Assembly (NCBI GenBank): GCA_023400055.1
Contig: JAEXFN010000047.1
Coordinates: 1-64,000 of the forward strand
Reading direction: 5' to 3'
DNA length: 64,000 nt
From: Bacillota bacterium
Lineage (GTDB): Bacteria; Bacillota; UBA4882; UBA8346
Shown piece after piece: positions 45,238-53,427 of this stretch (positions within the stretch are counted from its first letter, which is position 1; the number at the start of each line of letters is the position of its first letter). The notes beneath the pieces were generated by a model. The model was not told where the DNA came from and ran no database searches. It worked only from the letters and a program-made list of their open reading frames with translations. A program made the translations under genes and the position numbers.

Positions 45238-45690
45238 TTGAGAAAAATCTGGTGGGTAACCCTCTCCTCCCTGCTCTTGATGGCCGGTGTCTCCTGCGCC
45301 GGCAATACCGGCGGTCCATTGCCGGTCCAAGTACAGCTCCAGACCGATAAACCGGTCTACCGGAACGGCGAGATGATTACCGTGGCGCTGACGGCGCTCA
45401 ATCCCAACCCCGAGCCGGTGCAGCTGCTCCTGTCCAGCAGTCAGATTTTTGATTTTTGGCTCTCCGACGGGGAACAAATCGTCTGGAAATGGTCGAGCGG
45501 CCGCTTTTTCGCCCAAGCTCTGAGCCGGCTCATTCTGGAACCGGGCCTGCCGGCGACCTACGCGGTCAAATTCAATCAGCAGCTGCCTTCCGGCGCACTG
45601 TTGCAGCCGGGACGTTATCAACTCAACGGGCTTTTGAAAACGAAAGACCCGATCATGGCCGCTCCCGTTATGATCCAGATCGTTCCTTAG
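45238..45690 (+). CDS. BsuPI-domain protein, exported
   Basis: A 150-residue protein with an N-terminal export signal (about 5-20) and a BsuPI-type Ig-like domain: DKPVYRNGEMITVALTALNPNPEPVQLLLSSSQIFDFW, then a closing LPSGALLQPGRYQLNGLL segment. Cys20 follows MAGVS, a poor lipobox (Gly at -3), so it may or may not be a lipoprotein. The domain was named for intracellular protease inhibition in Bacillus, but most exported members have no tested role. TTG start with GAGGTG at 7 nt; stop TAG. Confidence 0.85.
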   Translation: MRKIWWVTLSSLLLMAGVSCAGNTGGPLPVQVQLQTDKPVYRNGEMITVALTALNPNPEPVQLLLSSSQIFDFWLSDGEQIVWKWSSGRFFAQALSRLILEPGLPATYAVKFNQQLPSGALLQPGRYQLNGLLKTKDPIMAAPVMIQIVP

Positions 45691-45735
45691 CACCGTCCCG
45701 TTATTTTTATTTTTACAGTCGGCGGCGTTCCCGTG

Positions 45736-45744
45736 TGTTATACT
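45736..45744 (+). promoter_or_regulatory. extended -10 promoter of yigZ, probably leaderless
   Basis: TGTTATACT (TG at 45736, TATACT at 45739-45744). A start about 7 bases downstream falls on the A of the ATG at 45751. A weak -35 TTTACA lies at 45712 with a long spacer. Confidence 0.55.
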
Positions 45745-45750
45745 AGAGGC

Positions 45751-46356
45751 ATGTGCCAACCCTATCAAACCGTTCAGGCTCCCGCCAGCGCCGCGCTGGT
45801 GGTGGAACGCTCCCGTTTCATCGGGCATTGCCTGGAAGTGGCCGACGAACCGGCCGCCAAAGATTTCATCCTGCGGATCCGGGCCGAACACGCCCAGGCC
45901 AATCATAACTGTTACGCCTATCGCATCGGAAGCGGCGCCCATCTGCTCGAATATTTCAATGATCACGGCGAACCGAGCGGCACGGCCGGGAAACCGATCC
46001 TCGGCGCGATTCAGCGGCGCAATCTGACCAACGTGGTCGTAGTGGTCACCCGCTATTTCGGGGGTAAGAAGCTGGGCGTGCGGGGCTTAATCGAGGCCTA
46101 CGGCCAAGCGGCCACGGCGGTCTTGGCCGCGGCCGGCGCGGTGACCCGGATTCCCCGTTTCCGTGCCGAACTGCGTTACGGCTATGCCGATCACGCCCTG
46201 ATCCTGCACCGTTTGCAACAGGTCGAGGCGGAAGTGATCGAATCGCTCTTCGCGGAAGCGGTGACCACCCGGTTGCAAATCCCCGCCGCCCAGCGCGAAC
46301 GGTTCCAAAAGCTCCTCGCCGAGCTGCCGGTCACAGCGACCGAAATTCAAGCATAA
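45751..46356 (+). CDS. yigZ: YigZ/IMPACT family protein
   Basis: A 201-residue protein of the UPF0029/IMPACT family: an N-terminal domain with RSRFIGHCLEVADE and NHNCYAYRIG, GEPSGTAGKPIL and VVVVVTRYFGGKKLG (the family core), then a ferredoxin-like C-terminal domain. The bacterial proteins bind nucleic acid or ribosome-associated partners; function is not firm. The ATG at 45751 is only 1 nt from AGAGG but directly follows the promoter, so leaderless translation is likely; the GTG at 45733 lies upstream of the -10. Confidence 0.93.
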   Translation: MCQPYQTVQAPASAALVVERSRFIGHCLEVADEPAAKDFILRIRAEHAQANHNCYAYRIGSGAHLLEYFNDHGEPSGTAGKPILGAIQRRNLTNVVVVVTRYFGGKKLGVRGLIEAYGQAATAVLAAAGAVTRIPRFRAELRYGYADHALILHRLQQVEAEVIESLFAEAVTTRLQIPAAQRERFQKLLAELPVTATEIQA

Positions 46357-46442
46357 GTGGTTGAAATACAGTCCGTTGGTTGTAGCGCCAGCCAAAAAAT
46401 AACAACAAATTCGCTCTTGAAAATGGCCCAAGCATATGTTAA

Positions 46443-46448
46443 TATAAT
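46443..46448 (+). promoter_or_regulatory. -10 element of tRNA-Leu gene
   Basis: TATAAT 22 bases before the tRNA. A TTGAAA at 46417 is 20 bases upstream, longer than ideal. Confidence 0.5.
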
Positions 46449-46470
46449 CCTACACGCGAAAACGCTCTGT

Positions 46471-46557
46471 GCCGAAGTGGCGGAATTGGCAGACGCAGTG
46501 GACTCAAAATCCACCGCCCTTAAAAGCGTGCCGGTTCGAGTCCGGCCTTCGGCACCA
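46471..46557 (+). tRNA. tRNA-Leu, anticodon CAA
   Basis: An 87-base class II tRNA. Acceptor GCCGAAG pairs with CTTCGGC (46547-46553), followed by discriminator A and encoded CCA. The D-arm, the anticodon stem GTGGA/TCCAC with loop CTCAAAA (anticodon CAA at 46505-46507), a long variable arm and the T-arm GCCGGTTCGAGTCCGGC are all complete. Confidence 0.97.
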
Positions 46558-46566
46558 TGTAAATCC

Positions 46567-46598
46567 AGCAAAACTTCAAAAGAGGTTTTGCTTTTTTG
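46567..46598 (+). terminator. terminator of tRNA-Leu
   Basis: AGCAAAACTT (46567-46576) pairs with AGGTTTTGCT (46583-46592, one G-T pair) and is followed by T6. Confidence 0.8.
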
Positions 46599-46672
46599 TT
46601 TTTTGACGCCGATCGTTGTGTCGCAGCAATACGAAATACTTCATTACCCGCCGCAATAAACTTGCCATCGAA

Positions 46673-46701
46673 TTGACATAATTCGTTCTAAACGTTATAA
46701 T
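46673..46701 (+). promoter_or_regulatory. consensus sigma-A promoter
   Basis: TTGACA (46673-46678), 17-base spacer, TATAAT (46696-46701); a perfect match to both hexamers. It drives the small membrane protein genes that follow. Confidence 0.9.
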
Positions 46702-46734
46702 GATGATTAAAATCGGAGCGAGAGAAGGGGAAAA

Positions 46735-47226
46735 ATGCGTCTTTCATCGGCTGTCAAAACATCACTCATTGTTGTTTTGATCGTTGCGCTGCTGGCAGTC
46801 CCGCTGCTGGTAAGCACGATCGATGGAAACGCCTTGAATTCTTCCTCGCCAATAGCAGCCATTTATTCCGATATTTTTACCTGCAGCCAGACATTGACTT
46901 CCAATTCAAATAAATCCGGCTTTTATCCTGCGTTTAATCCAATCAAAGTTATTTCGGTTATTTTAAAAAAGCTATACCAGATTGCACCGTTAATCTCCAG
47001 CAAATCGATATATACGCAAAACTATGATTTGCCCATCCTGACCTTGCTTCTATTTATAATTTTCTATCGTTTGGCGCGCACCAGTTCAGAAAAGCCCTAT
47101 GCCCCCGTTTATGCCTGGGAAAAAACAACTAACAAACGGGAGGCATTTATCGATGGTAATCGCGGGCATCATTATTGGATTATTTCTGTTAGTTATCATT
47201 GTAGGAATCATTTGTTTGGCCGTTAA
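46735..47226 (+). CDS. membrane protein of unknown function
   Basis: A 163-residue protein with an N-terminal signal/anchor (about 10-27) and a second membrane helix (about 98-112, LPILTLLLFIIFYRLA). Ser/Ile/Lys/Asn-rich and visibly more AT-rich than neighbours, which suggests acquisition. AAGGGG lies 5 nt before the ATG. The last 25 codons overlap the start of the next small gene, and their sequence (GNRGHHYWIISVSYHC) looks like an out-of-frame reading of that gene, so the original end may have been nearer 47150. Confidence 0.65.
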   Translation: MRLSSAVKTSLIVVLIVALLAVPLLVSTIDGNALNSSSPIAAIYSDIFTCSQTLTSNSNKSGFYPAFNPIKVISVILKKLYQIAPLISSKSIYTQNYDLPILTLLLFIIFYRLARTSSEKPYAPVYAWEKTTNKREAFIDGNRGHHYWIISVSYHCRNHLFGR

Positions 47227-47278
47227 CGATATAAGATCCTCAAAAAAACAAAAAGATAAAGATAAGGACCCAAAATAA
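47153..47278 (+). CDS. 41-residue single-pass membrane protein
   Basis: ATG at 47153 with GGGAGG at 9-nt spacing. The product is MVIAGIIIGLFLLVIIVGII, then CLAVNDIRSS and a Lys/Asp-rich tail ending at TAA, followed 15 bases on by a terminator. One transmembrane helix with a charged cytoplasmic tail. It overlaps the upstream gene by 74 bp in another frame. Function unknown; the pair may act together. Confidence 0.7.
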   Translation: MVIAGIIIGLFLLVIIVGIICLAVNDIRSSKKQKDKDKDPK

Positions 47279-47292
47279 GCTGAAGTCCCAGC

Positions 47293-47322
47293 GAAGCCGA
47301 TCCCAAACGATCGGCTTCTTTT
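47293..47322 (+). terminator. terminator of the small membrane protein operon
   Basis: GAAGCCGATC (47293-47302) with GATCGGCTTC (47309-47318), then TTTT. Confidence 0.88.
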
Positions 47323-47419
47323 ATCGCCAAAAATTCCCGTCGCAATCCTGCCCCAACGATTCCTGGCGCGGTTTTTGCCAAAAGCTATACTCTGCTCTTT
47401 TTTGGCCATACTAAAAGCC

Positions 47420-47881
47420 ATGAAGGATGAATTGCTATCCAAACTCAACTGGTTTTATAGCCTCGAACTCAATCAGGTCGACCTCTATATGGCCCAAAGC
47501 AAAAAATTTAAGGGCACCTATGAAAGCATCGTTTTCGAACGGACCGCCTGGATCGAGCAACAACACGTCGACAACATCGGGGATATGATCAAGGAATTCG
47601 GCGGCAAACCCACCCGGCTGGGCCAGTTGATCTCGCCATTGCTCGGCAACTTGGCCGGTAAGCTCGTTTCCAACTCGGGCTTGGAGGCTACGCTGAAAGC
47701 GAATATTTTGATCGAGAACAAAGCCATGAAGGATTATACAGACTTGATTAACTCCGTTCAGGATGAGTACGGAGCGGAACTCCTGAGAATCCTGGAGTTT
47801 AACCTGGTCGACGAGGACGTGCACACCACCTGGTTTAAAGAGCGGCTCAATTATTATGACAACCGGAATCTGGAGAACTGA
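47420..47881 (+). CDS. ferritin-like (COQ7/rubrerythrin-type) di-iron protein
   Basis: A 153-residue all-helical protein with two E-x2-H pairs, WIEQQHVDNI (about 45-54) and LVDEDVHTTWF (about 133-143), plus further Glu residues in the other helices, the pattern of a four-helix di-iron carboxylate protein. It resembles the demethoxyubiquinone hydroxylase-like group, but its role in this organism is unknown. Start at the second Met (47420), which gives a family-like N-terminus; the ribosome binding site is poor and a -10-like CATACT lies 8 bases before the ATG. Confidence 0.7.
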   Translation: MKDELLSKLNWFYSLELNQVDLYMAQSKKFKGTYESIVFERTAWIEQQHVDNIGDMIKEFGGKPTRLGQLISPLLGNLAGKLVSNSGLEATLKANILIENKAMKDYTDLINSVQDEYGAELLRILEFNLVDEDVHTTWFKERLNYYDNRNLEN

Positions 47882-47946
47882 ACCTTTAGACTTCTTTCCC
47901 ACTCCCCCGTTCCGGGGCAGCCATCGTCCTTTCCCCCATGCTCCCA

Positions 47947-47983
47947 AATGAACCCTCGGGCTATTCGGCGGCGAGGGTTCATT
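47947..47983 (+). terminator. hairpin after the ferritin-like gene
   Basis: Perfect 12-bp stem 47947-47958 with 47972-47983; the T-tract is short, so efficiency is uncertain. Confidence 0.6.
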
Positions 47984-48014
47984 CATCCAAAGCCATTTTT
48001 AATAAAATCGTCAT

Positions 48015-48113
48015 TTAATCCCGCCCCTCTTGCTCGACGTTGACCGGAAATTTGGGATGTTCGCGCCGCTCCTCCTGTTCGCCCTCTCTGGCCGCGACTG
48101 GTTCCTCAGCCAT
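48015..48113 (-). CDS. 32-residue charged mini-protein
   Basis: ATG at 48113 preceded by GGGGGAG at 5-nt spacing. The product begins MAEEPVAAREGEQEE and continues RREHPKFPVNVEQEGRD; it is Glu/Arg-rich, without membrane segment, and ends at TAA. It is too short for a family call, but start signal and composition support expression. Confidence 0.5.
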   Translation of the reverse strand: MAEEPVAAREGEQEERREHPKFPVNVEQEGRD

Positions 48114-48373
48114 CGGATCTCCCCCTTTTAAAATAAGTTGTTAATCCTATGGCGGGTGCTAAAGTTTTATGCCTGTTTTTTTCAGCCGTTCGTCCTCCGG
48201 GCGGCCGCTTGGATTTTACAATGGTGCTCCGGCTGCCATTGGCAGCGGGCGCTTTGTTCCGCGGCCGCGGGTCGTCCGGTGGCGCGAAAAAAATTCGCCG
48301 GCGGACGACAGCGGTTCAAAAGGCTCGATTCCGCGGCTTTGCACGGCTGCTCAAATGGACCGACCCCTTAAAC

Positions 48374-48403
48374 TTGTGTTTTTGGCTTAAAACATCCTAT
48401 ATT
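48374..48403 (+). promoter_or_regulatory. promoter of the first LysM gene
   Basis: TTGTGT (48374-48379), 18-base spacer, TATATT (48398-48403). The rest of 48114-48373 shows no gene I can support. Confidence 0.55.
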
Positions 48404-48449
48404 ACTTCTTCATACAATGACAATGTAAAAAACATGCGAGGTGAATACC

Positions 48450-48812
48450 ATGAATCGACCGAGAGGACCCGAACGGCCAGGCGGCGGACCAGGGCGAGGA
48501 GGACCCGGCAGAGGGCCGGAACCGCGCTACCGGGACTATGGCCGCGACCGTTACCGTTTTGCGCCGTATCGTTACCGACCGATCCCGTACCCGTATTATC
48601 AGCAGCCTTATGCTCCGAGCTATCCCGGTTATCAACAACAAGGTTATTGCCCATATGGCGGAACGGCATACACTTTGCAGGCGGATACCGATGTCGGAAC
48701 GCTCGCCAATCAATTAGGAGTTTCGATTGACACGATTATTAACTTTAACCCCGGACTTAGCGTTAATTCGACCGTGGGCAGCGGGCAAGTTATTTGCTTG
48801 CCGAACTTCTAG
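48450..48812 (+). CDS. small LysM-domain protein, Arg/Pro/Tyr-rich
   Basis: A 120-residue protein. The N-terminal half is low-complexity (RPRGPERPGGGPGRGGPGRG, then RYRFAPYRYRPIPYPYYQQP-type Tyr/Pro repeats). The C-terminal half is one LysM domain: YTLQADTDVGTLANQLGVS, IINFNPGL and GSGQVICLPNF. No signal peptide. In spore-formers, such signal-less LysM proteins with Tyr/Pro-rich arms are often coat or cortex-associated, which is inference here. ATG at 48450 with GAGGTG at 6 nt; stop TAG. Confidence 0.8.
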   Translation: MNRPRGPERPGGGPGRGGPGRGPEPRYRDYGRDRYRFAPYRYRPIPYPYYQQPYAPSYPGYQQQGYCPYGGTAYTLQADTDVGTLANQLGVSIDTIINFNPGLSVNSTVGSGQVICLPNF

Positions 48813-48860
48813 CCCCAGTCCCAGCCCCATCTTCTAAAGCCAAGCGGATTGATAGTGAAA

Positions 48861-48892
48861 AGAGCCGAGCGTCCTTTGCAATCGGCTCTTTT
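48861..48892 (+). terminator. terminator of the first LysM gene
   Basis: AGAGCCGA (48861-48868) with TCGGCTCT (48882-48889), then TTT. Confidence 0.8.
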
Positions 48893-49099
48893 AGTTTATG
48901 TGCCATCCGTTTTCGATGTCCGCTTTCCGAGCTCCGATCCTCGAATGATGCGATGATACCATACCGTAAACGAGCGCCGGTACCCATTTTATACCGATTC
49001 TGTTTTTGGCAATGACGGACTCAACTTGGGTCATCCGCGTAAAACGAAGTCCGGCGCTCCCTCATACAATGGTTAAAAACGCCTTTGAGGTGATGCATC

Positions 49100-49390
49100 A
49101 TGGCCATGAACCGCCGCTTTGGACCGGGAGGGATGGAATATCCGGGCTGGGATTGCCCGTCCCGGGGGCGCGACTACCCTTTAGGTCCGGACATTGATTA
49201 TCCCGGACGGGAGCGACCGGACGATTGTCCCGCGGGTGCAACGCCCTATCTCGTCCGAAACGACACCGACGTTTATGCCCTGGCCAATCAACTGGGGATC
49301 CCGGCCTATGCCATCATCAATTACAATCCGGAACTGACCATTCATACGGCCATCGGCAGCGGACAGGTTATCTGTATCCCCAATGATTGA
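49100..49390 (+). CDS. small LysM-domain protein, paralogue of the preceding gene
   Basis: A 96-residue protein with a short Gly/Pro/Arg/Tyr-rich arm (about 1-45) and a LysM domain reading PYLVRNDTDVYALANQLGIP, IINYNPELTIHTAIGSGQVI and CIPND. The domain is collinear with that of the upstream protein (DTDV..LANQLG, IIN.NP, GSGQVIC.P), so the two genes are a tandem duplication with diverged arms. GAGGTG lies 7 nt before the ATG. Possible spore-coat or cell-wall role, not proven. Confidence 0.8.
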   Translation: MAMNRRFGPGGMEYPGWDCPSRGRDYPLGPDIDYPGRERPDDCPAGATPYLVRNDTDVYALANQLGIPAYAIINYNPELTIHTAIGSGQVICIPND

Positions 49391-49446
49391 CTCCAGCGGG
49401 TAGACTTTATCCCAGGGCTCCGGCAGCTTCATAAATTCCGACTCGG

Positions 49447-49719
49447 GTTTGCCTGGGTCCACCCCGGATCCGCGCCGCTATATTGGGGATGGTCTTTGGT
49501 CTTGTAAGGGATGCCGTCATCCGTGTTAGGAACGCTCCGATCCTTTCCGGGGATCCTTTTATCCGTGATAGGGATCCTTTCATCCGTGTTAGATATCGTG
49601 CCATCCATGTTAGGGATGCCTCGATCCTCCCAACGGATCGGCGCGTCCGGGTAAGGGATCGTCCCGTTCCTGTTTCCCCGAGGCGTGTCCCGGTTTCCCC
49701 AAGCTTTCGGGAAACCGGA
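49447..49719. repeat. degenerate 21-bp tandem array F (13 units)
   Basis: Thirteen units in 21-base register from 49447. The clearest are 49510, 49552, 49573 and 49594, of type GATCC-n4-ATCCGTG-n-TAGG with a TATCCGTGATA partial dyad. The outer units drift to CCGGGTTTCC-like sequence. It fills the gap between the second LysM gene and the GerAB gene end. 49720-49945 shows no gene. Confidence 0.8.
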
Positions 49720-49945
49720 CCGCGGCGCGGGGCAAGCGGATCGCCGGCCATTGCCACTCATTCATGACGTTTTCCTGCCGGACCGGCCCTTCCCCCGGTT
49801 GCCCCGCTGCGCCGGGAAACTTCCCCGCCAGTCCTCCCCGCTCAGGCGCGCCCCAGCCCCGGCGGACCGAAAGAATCAGCTACCCGGTTGCGACGATAGC
49901 GGACGATTGCCGGGCGCCATCGGCCCTGCCTTAACCGGCCATCCT

Positions 49946-51190
49946 TCAGGCTGCCGGCCGGTCCGGCCGGCGGGGCAGCCCCCGGATCAACGCCAGGAGC
50001 AAACTCACCAAGGGGATTCCCAAGGCCACCGGCAACTTATAAAGCGGGGCGCCGATCCGGATGAAATCGACTTCCTCGCTCAACGACGTGAAATTGAGCA
50101 TCGACAAGAGCAAAACCAGGATGGCCACCGGCCAGGTTAACACTCGGTAGGAACGGCCCTTCAGCAGCTGCGCCAGACCGAGCACGATTCCATATAGGTA
50201 AATCGCGATCCGGATGAAGCCGGCCGGGATAAAAACCACAAACAACAGCAGATCCATCGGCACTTCAATCAGGGGGATGTTGATCAATTTGGAAACCTCC
50301 AGGGTCGGGAAGAGCGATGTCCCGGCGATCGGCCCGAGGATGCCGGAATCGATAAAGAGCGCCAGGGAGCTCAAGACTCCCGACAGCATGATGCCAATAT
50401 AAATGGCGCTTTTGGCCGGGCCCGCTTCCTTCATGGACGGGACAATCATTAAAAGGCAGACCAGATCGGCAAAGAAGAAGGCCGTCAGGGAATTGGCATC
50501 CCACAATAACCGGGTCAGCGCGATATCCACCAGCGGCAAGCTGTTGCCCCAGTCCAGCCGGGGAAACGCGACAATCGTCCAGACGGTGTACATCAACATC
50601 ACCAATGGCAGCAGCGCCTGGCTGCAACGGGCGATGACTTCGAGCCCCTGGCGGGTGGCCAGGGCACAGATCAGAATCAGGGCGATGGCTATAACAAGGC
50701 TGGGAGTATCGGTCAAAAAGGAGATCAGGAAGGAGTCGGTATAGCTTTTGAGGATGAGAGAGGCAAAATGGAGCAGATACCAAAGGAAAACAGCGGATAC
50801 CGCCTTGCCGAGATACGGCCCATACACGATGTCGTTGATCTCGATCATGGTTTTCCCCGGAAAGCGTCCCGCCAGCGTCATGAAGACCAGGGCGAACAGC
50901 AGACTTTCGCCGGTCGCCATCAGCATCGCGAGCCACGCTTCATGCTCACCGACGCCACCGGAGGCCATCAACATGGACGATCCCATGCCAAACATCAAAA
51001 CCATGGTCAGCAATTCAAACTTGCCGATCTTCCCTTGCTCCAGGGGCAATCCGCCATCACTTCCCGCATCCAGGTCAGGCCGCCAGACCACCGGTTTGGA
51101 AGCTCCGGAATGCCTGCGGCCGATGGCTTTAGTATGCCGTTCGGCCATCCGGCCCATACCAAGCAAAGCAATCGGGAAGGAACGTTTCAT
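49946..51190 (-). CDS. GerAB/YndE-type spore germination permease
   Basis: A multi-pass membrane protein (10-12 helices) of the spore germination GerAB family (APC superfamily). The family core begins at EQGKIGKFELLTMVLMFGMG and includes FPGKTMIEINDIVYGPYLGK, ICALATRQGLEVIARCSQ and IPAGFIRIAIYLYGI. The core is about 365 residues, normal for GerAB; the extra 45-65 N-terminal residues are atypical. Start codons at 51250 (TTG), 51190 (ATG) and 51049 (TTG) all lack a strong ribosome binding site, so the start is unresolved. No GerAA or GerAC gene is next to it, making it an orphan subunit. Confidence 0.82.
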   Translation of the reverse strand: MKRSFPIALLGMGRMAERHTKAIGRRHSGASKPVVWRPDLDAGSDGGLPLEQGKIGKFELLTMVLMFGMGSSMLMASGGVGEHEAWLAMLMATGESLLFALVFMTLAGRFPGKTMIEINDIVYGPYLGKAVSAVFLWYLLHFASLILKSYTDSFLISFLTDTPSLVIAIALILICALATRQGLEVIARCSQALLPLVMLMYTVWTIVAFPRLDWGNSLPLVDIALTRLLWDANSLTAFFFADLVCLLMIVPSMKEAGPAKSAIYIGIMLSGVLSSLALFIDSGILGPIAGTSLFPTLEVSKLINIPLIEVPMDLLLFVVFIPAGFIRIAIYLYGIVLGLAQLLKGRSYRVLTWPVAILVLLLSMLNFTSLSEEVDFIRIGAPLYKLPVALGIPLVSLLLALIRGLPRRPDRPAA

Positions 51191-51324
51191 TGCAACAACC
51201 GGGCGCCCTGCCGCGCTCAGCACTGTAACCGCTGCATTCCCCGGATGCAAAACCGATCATAAGATTATGATTAATTTCCGAAAGAATGTTCCAGAAAATG
51301 CTATTAGAAAATTACATTTTTGTA

Positions 51325-51401
51325 TATAATATGTAACACACGGATGTAATTTTTCATTCTCAAACTTTTTTCGCCCTCCCCATGGGAGGGTCCTTTTTTT
51401 T
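51325..51401 (+). ncRNA. possible short plus-strand transcript upstream of the GerAB gene
   Basis: A TATAAT at 51325-51330 is followed about 45 bases later by a GC stem CCCTCCC/GGGAGGG (51374-51380, 51384-51390) and a T-rich run, with no plus-strand gene in between. ATTACAT/ATGTAA motifs surround the promoter (51311, 51331, 51345). It could be a small RNA or an attenuator-like structure of the opposite gene. Confidence 0.25.
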
Positions 51402-51592
51402 AAAGATCGTTATTTTAAACGATAATTTTGGGGAAACGATTGAAAGATGAAAGTTTTCGTGTTTCAAAAATTCTATCAGCTTGGAATGAGGCGTTTCGAA
51501 ATCATAAAAATAACCGTACCCGATTCCCATCGTTATGGAAAAGGTTACGGTTCCGCCGGCTCGAAATCAGCGATGCACTTTAACGGTTCAGT

Positions 51593-53278
51593 TCAAACCT
51601 CGAAAGCTGTCACGGACTGTTTTAAGTTATCGGCGATGAGGGACAGGTTTTCCGCCAGGGCCGAAACTTGCTCGACCGATGCGCTTTGCGCCTGAGAGGT
51701 CGCGGAGACCTCCTCGGTATTGGCCATGCTTTGTTCGCTGATGGCCGCGATCGTATTCATGACCTGGATCACTTGTTCGTTACTCTCCGCCATCTGACGG
51801 GCGGATTTGGCCACGGCGTCGATCTGCGTCAGATTCTGCGTCAGTGCCTGAAAGATCTCCCGGAATTTCACCGTGGCTTCGAGGGTCAAATTACGGCCCT
51901 GCTCCACCTTGACCAGTTCGTCATGCATGCCCGCCACGGCGGTTTTGCTCCGTTCCCGCATCTGATTGGCCAATTTGGCGATCTGTCCGGCGGCCCGTTT
52001 CGATTGTTCCGCAAGCTTGCCGGTTTCCTGGGCGACGACCTCAAACCCCTTCCCGTATTCGCCGGCCCGGGCGGCCTCAATCGCGGCGTTCAGCGCCAAC
52101 AAGGTCGTCTGTTCGGAAATTCCGGCGATCACCGCCGTGATCTCTTCGATCTCCGCGGTGGTCTTGTTTAAATCGTCGATCACCTCAGTCACCACTTTGG
52201 TGGAGCCATAAATCTCTTCGATCTGCTCGGCAATCTGATGAGTGGAATGCTGGCCGGTCTGCGCCGATTGCGCCACGGCCTGGGAAGCCTCGGCGATGCT
52301 GTCGGTATCCCCGCTCACCTTCCGGACCAGTTCCGAAAGGCGTTCAATGGTCGTCACCGCTTGACTGATCTGATTGGCCTGTTCGGTTGCGCCGGTCGCC
52401 AGCTCTTCCATGGCCGTGGCGACTTGGGTCGCGGAACGCCCCGTTTCCGCCGCGGCGTTTTTCAGTTCCTGGCTGGCCTCATAAAGACCTTGCGCTTGCC
52501 CGTCGATCCCTTGCACCAGCTGGCGCAGACTGGCGACGGCCTGGTTAAAGCCACGCGCCATTCCGGAGATCTCGATGCAGCCATGGACTTGGACATCTTT
52601 GGTGAGATCGCCGCCGGACAATGCCTGGGTGGCCAAATGCATTGCGCGCAACGGTTTGGAGATCGACGCGGCGACCATCAGTCCGAGCAGCAGCGCGACC
52701 AGCAGGCTGAGGCACACGATGGCCACGGTAATGATCTTAGCATTTACGGAATACGAGGCGCTGTGGGCGAGGGCGCCGATGGCCGAGTTCCGGATGGTAT
52801 CGGATAAGGTCGTAAGATCCCCGTCCAGATAGTTTAAATTCAGATCCAGCCGCTGATAATCAGCAATATTAACCGGAGCGTTCAGAATCGCTTTGGTCTC
52901 GTCCAAGCGCTTGAGGAACGACTGAACCGGCGCCGCGTGCCCGGCTGTCAAATACTCTATTTTGGCCGCTATCTGGTCCAATACGGCCGGCGATACCGAA
53001 AAAAGGGTCGGATTGGATAAGCCCCCCAGATAATTGCCGCGGATCTGCTGCAGTTCAAGTTTCGCCGCAGAAATGTTGTAGAGGTCCCGGGTACTGTTAT
53101 CAAATACTTGACTGGATTGATTGTAGAGGGTGTCGATGATGGTAATGCCCGAATAACCCTGAATCAATAAGAATACCATCATGGCCCCGATAATGATGAG
53201 GATTAAGGGGAAGATCTTCAGTTTCGAAAAAAAATTGCGTAATCCGAACCAGTTCGCCAACGGATTGATCTTGACCAT
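51593..53278 (-). CDS. methyl-accepting chemotaxis protein, membrane-bound
   Basis: A 561-residue receptor: a membrane helix (about 22-44), a four-helix-bundle type extracytoplasmic sensor (about 45-185), a second helix (about 186-208), HAMP (about 210-262) and the MCP signalling domain with tip region GISEQTTLLALNAAIEAARAG. The C-terminus lacks a CheR-docking pentapeptide. ATG with GGAGG about 8 nt upstream. GATAATTATC at 53311-53320, a perfect palindrome, lies in the promoter region. It is transcribed alone. Confidence 0.94.
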   Translation of the reverse strand: MVKINPLANWFGLRNFFSKLKIFPLILIIIGAMMVFLLIQGYSGITIIDTLYNQSSQVFDNSTRDLYNISAAKLELQQIRGNYLGGLSNPTLFSVSPAVLDQIAAKIEYLTAGHAAPVQSFLKRLDETKAILNAPVNIADYQRLDLNLNYLDGDLTTLSDTIRNSAIGALAHSASYSVNAKIITVAIVCLSLLVALLLGLMVAASISKPLRAMHLATQALSGGDLTKDVQVHGCIEISGMARGFNQAVASLRQLVQGIDGQAQGLYEASQELKNAAAETGRSATQVATAMEELATGATEQANQISQAVTTIERLSELVRKVSGDTDSIAEASQAVAQSAQTGQHSTHQIAEQIEEIYGSTKVVTEVIDDLNKTTAEIEEITAVIAGISEQTTLLALNAAIEAARAGEYGKGFEVVAQETGKLAEQSKRAAGQIAKLANQMRERSKTAVAGMHDELVKVEQGRNLTLEATVKFREIFQALTQNLTQIDAVAKSARQMAESNEQVIQVMNTIAAISEQSMANTEEVSATSQAQSASVEQVSALAENLSLIADNLKQSVTAFEV

Positions 53279-53427
53279 GACGGGACCTCCGTGTCGTGAA
53301 AATCTTATCTGATAATTATCAACCTGATAATGGAGTCTTCCTCGGGCCTTAATTTGTTTAACATTGTAGTCCCAAGTTATTACATTGTCAATGTCCCGCC
53401 TGGAAATTTAAACAAATTCTAAGATAT

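Noticed and set aside
51593..53278. CheR-docking tail on the membrane chemoreceptor
   Set aside because: The C-terminus ends KQSVTAFEV, without an NWETF-type pentapeptide.
53301..53332. Fur-box-like GATAATTATC palindrome before the membrane chemoreceptor
   Set aside because: Only 10 bases are symmetric and the surrounding 6-mers do not match a Fur box; noted in the gene entry only.
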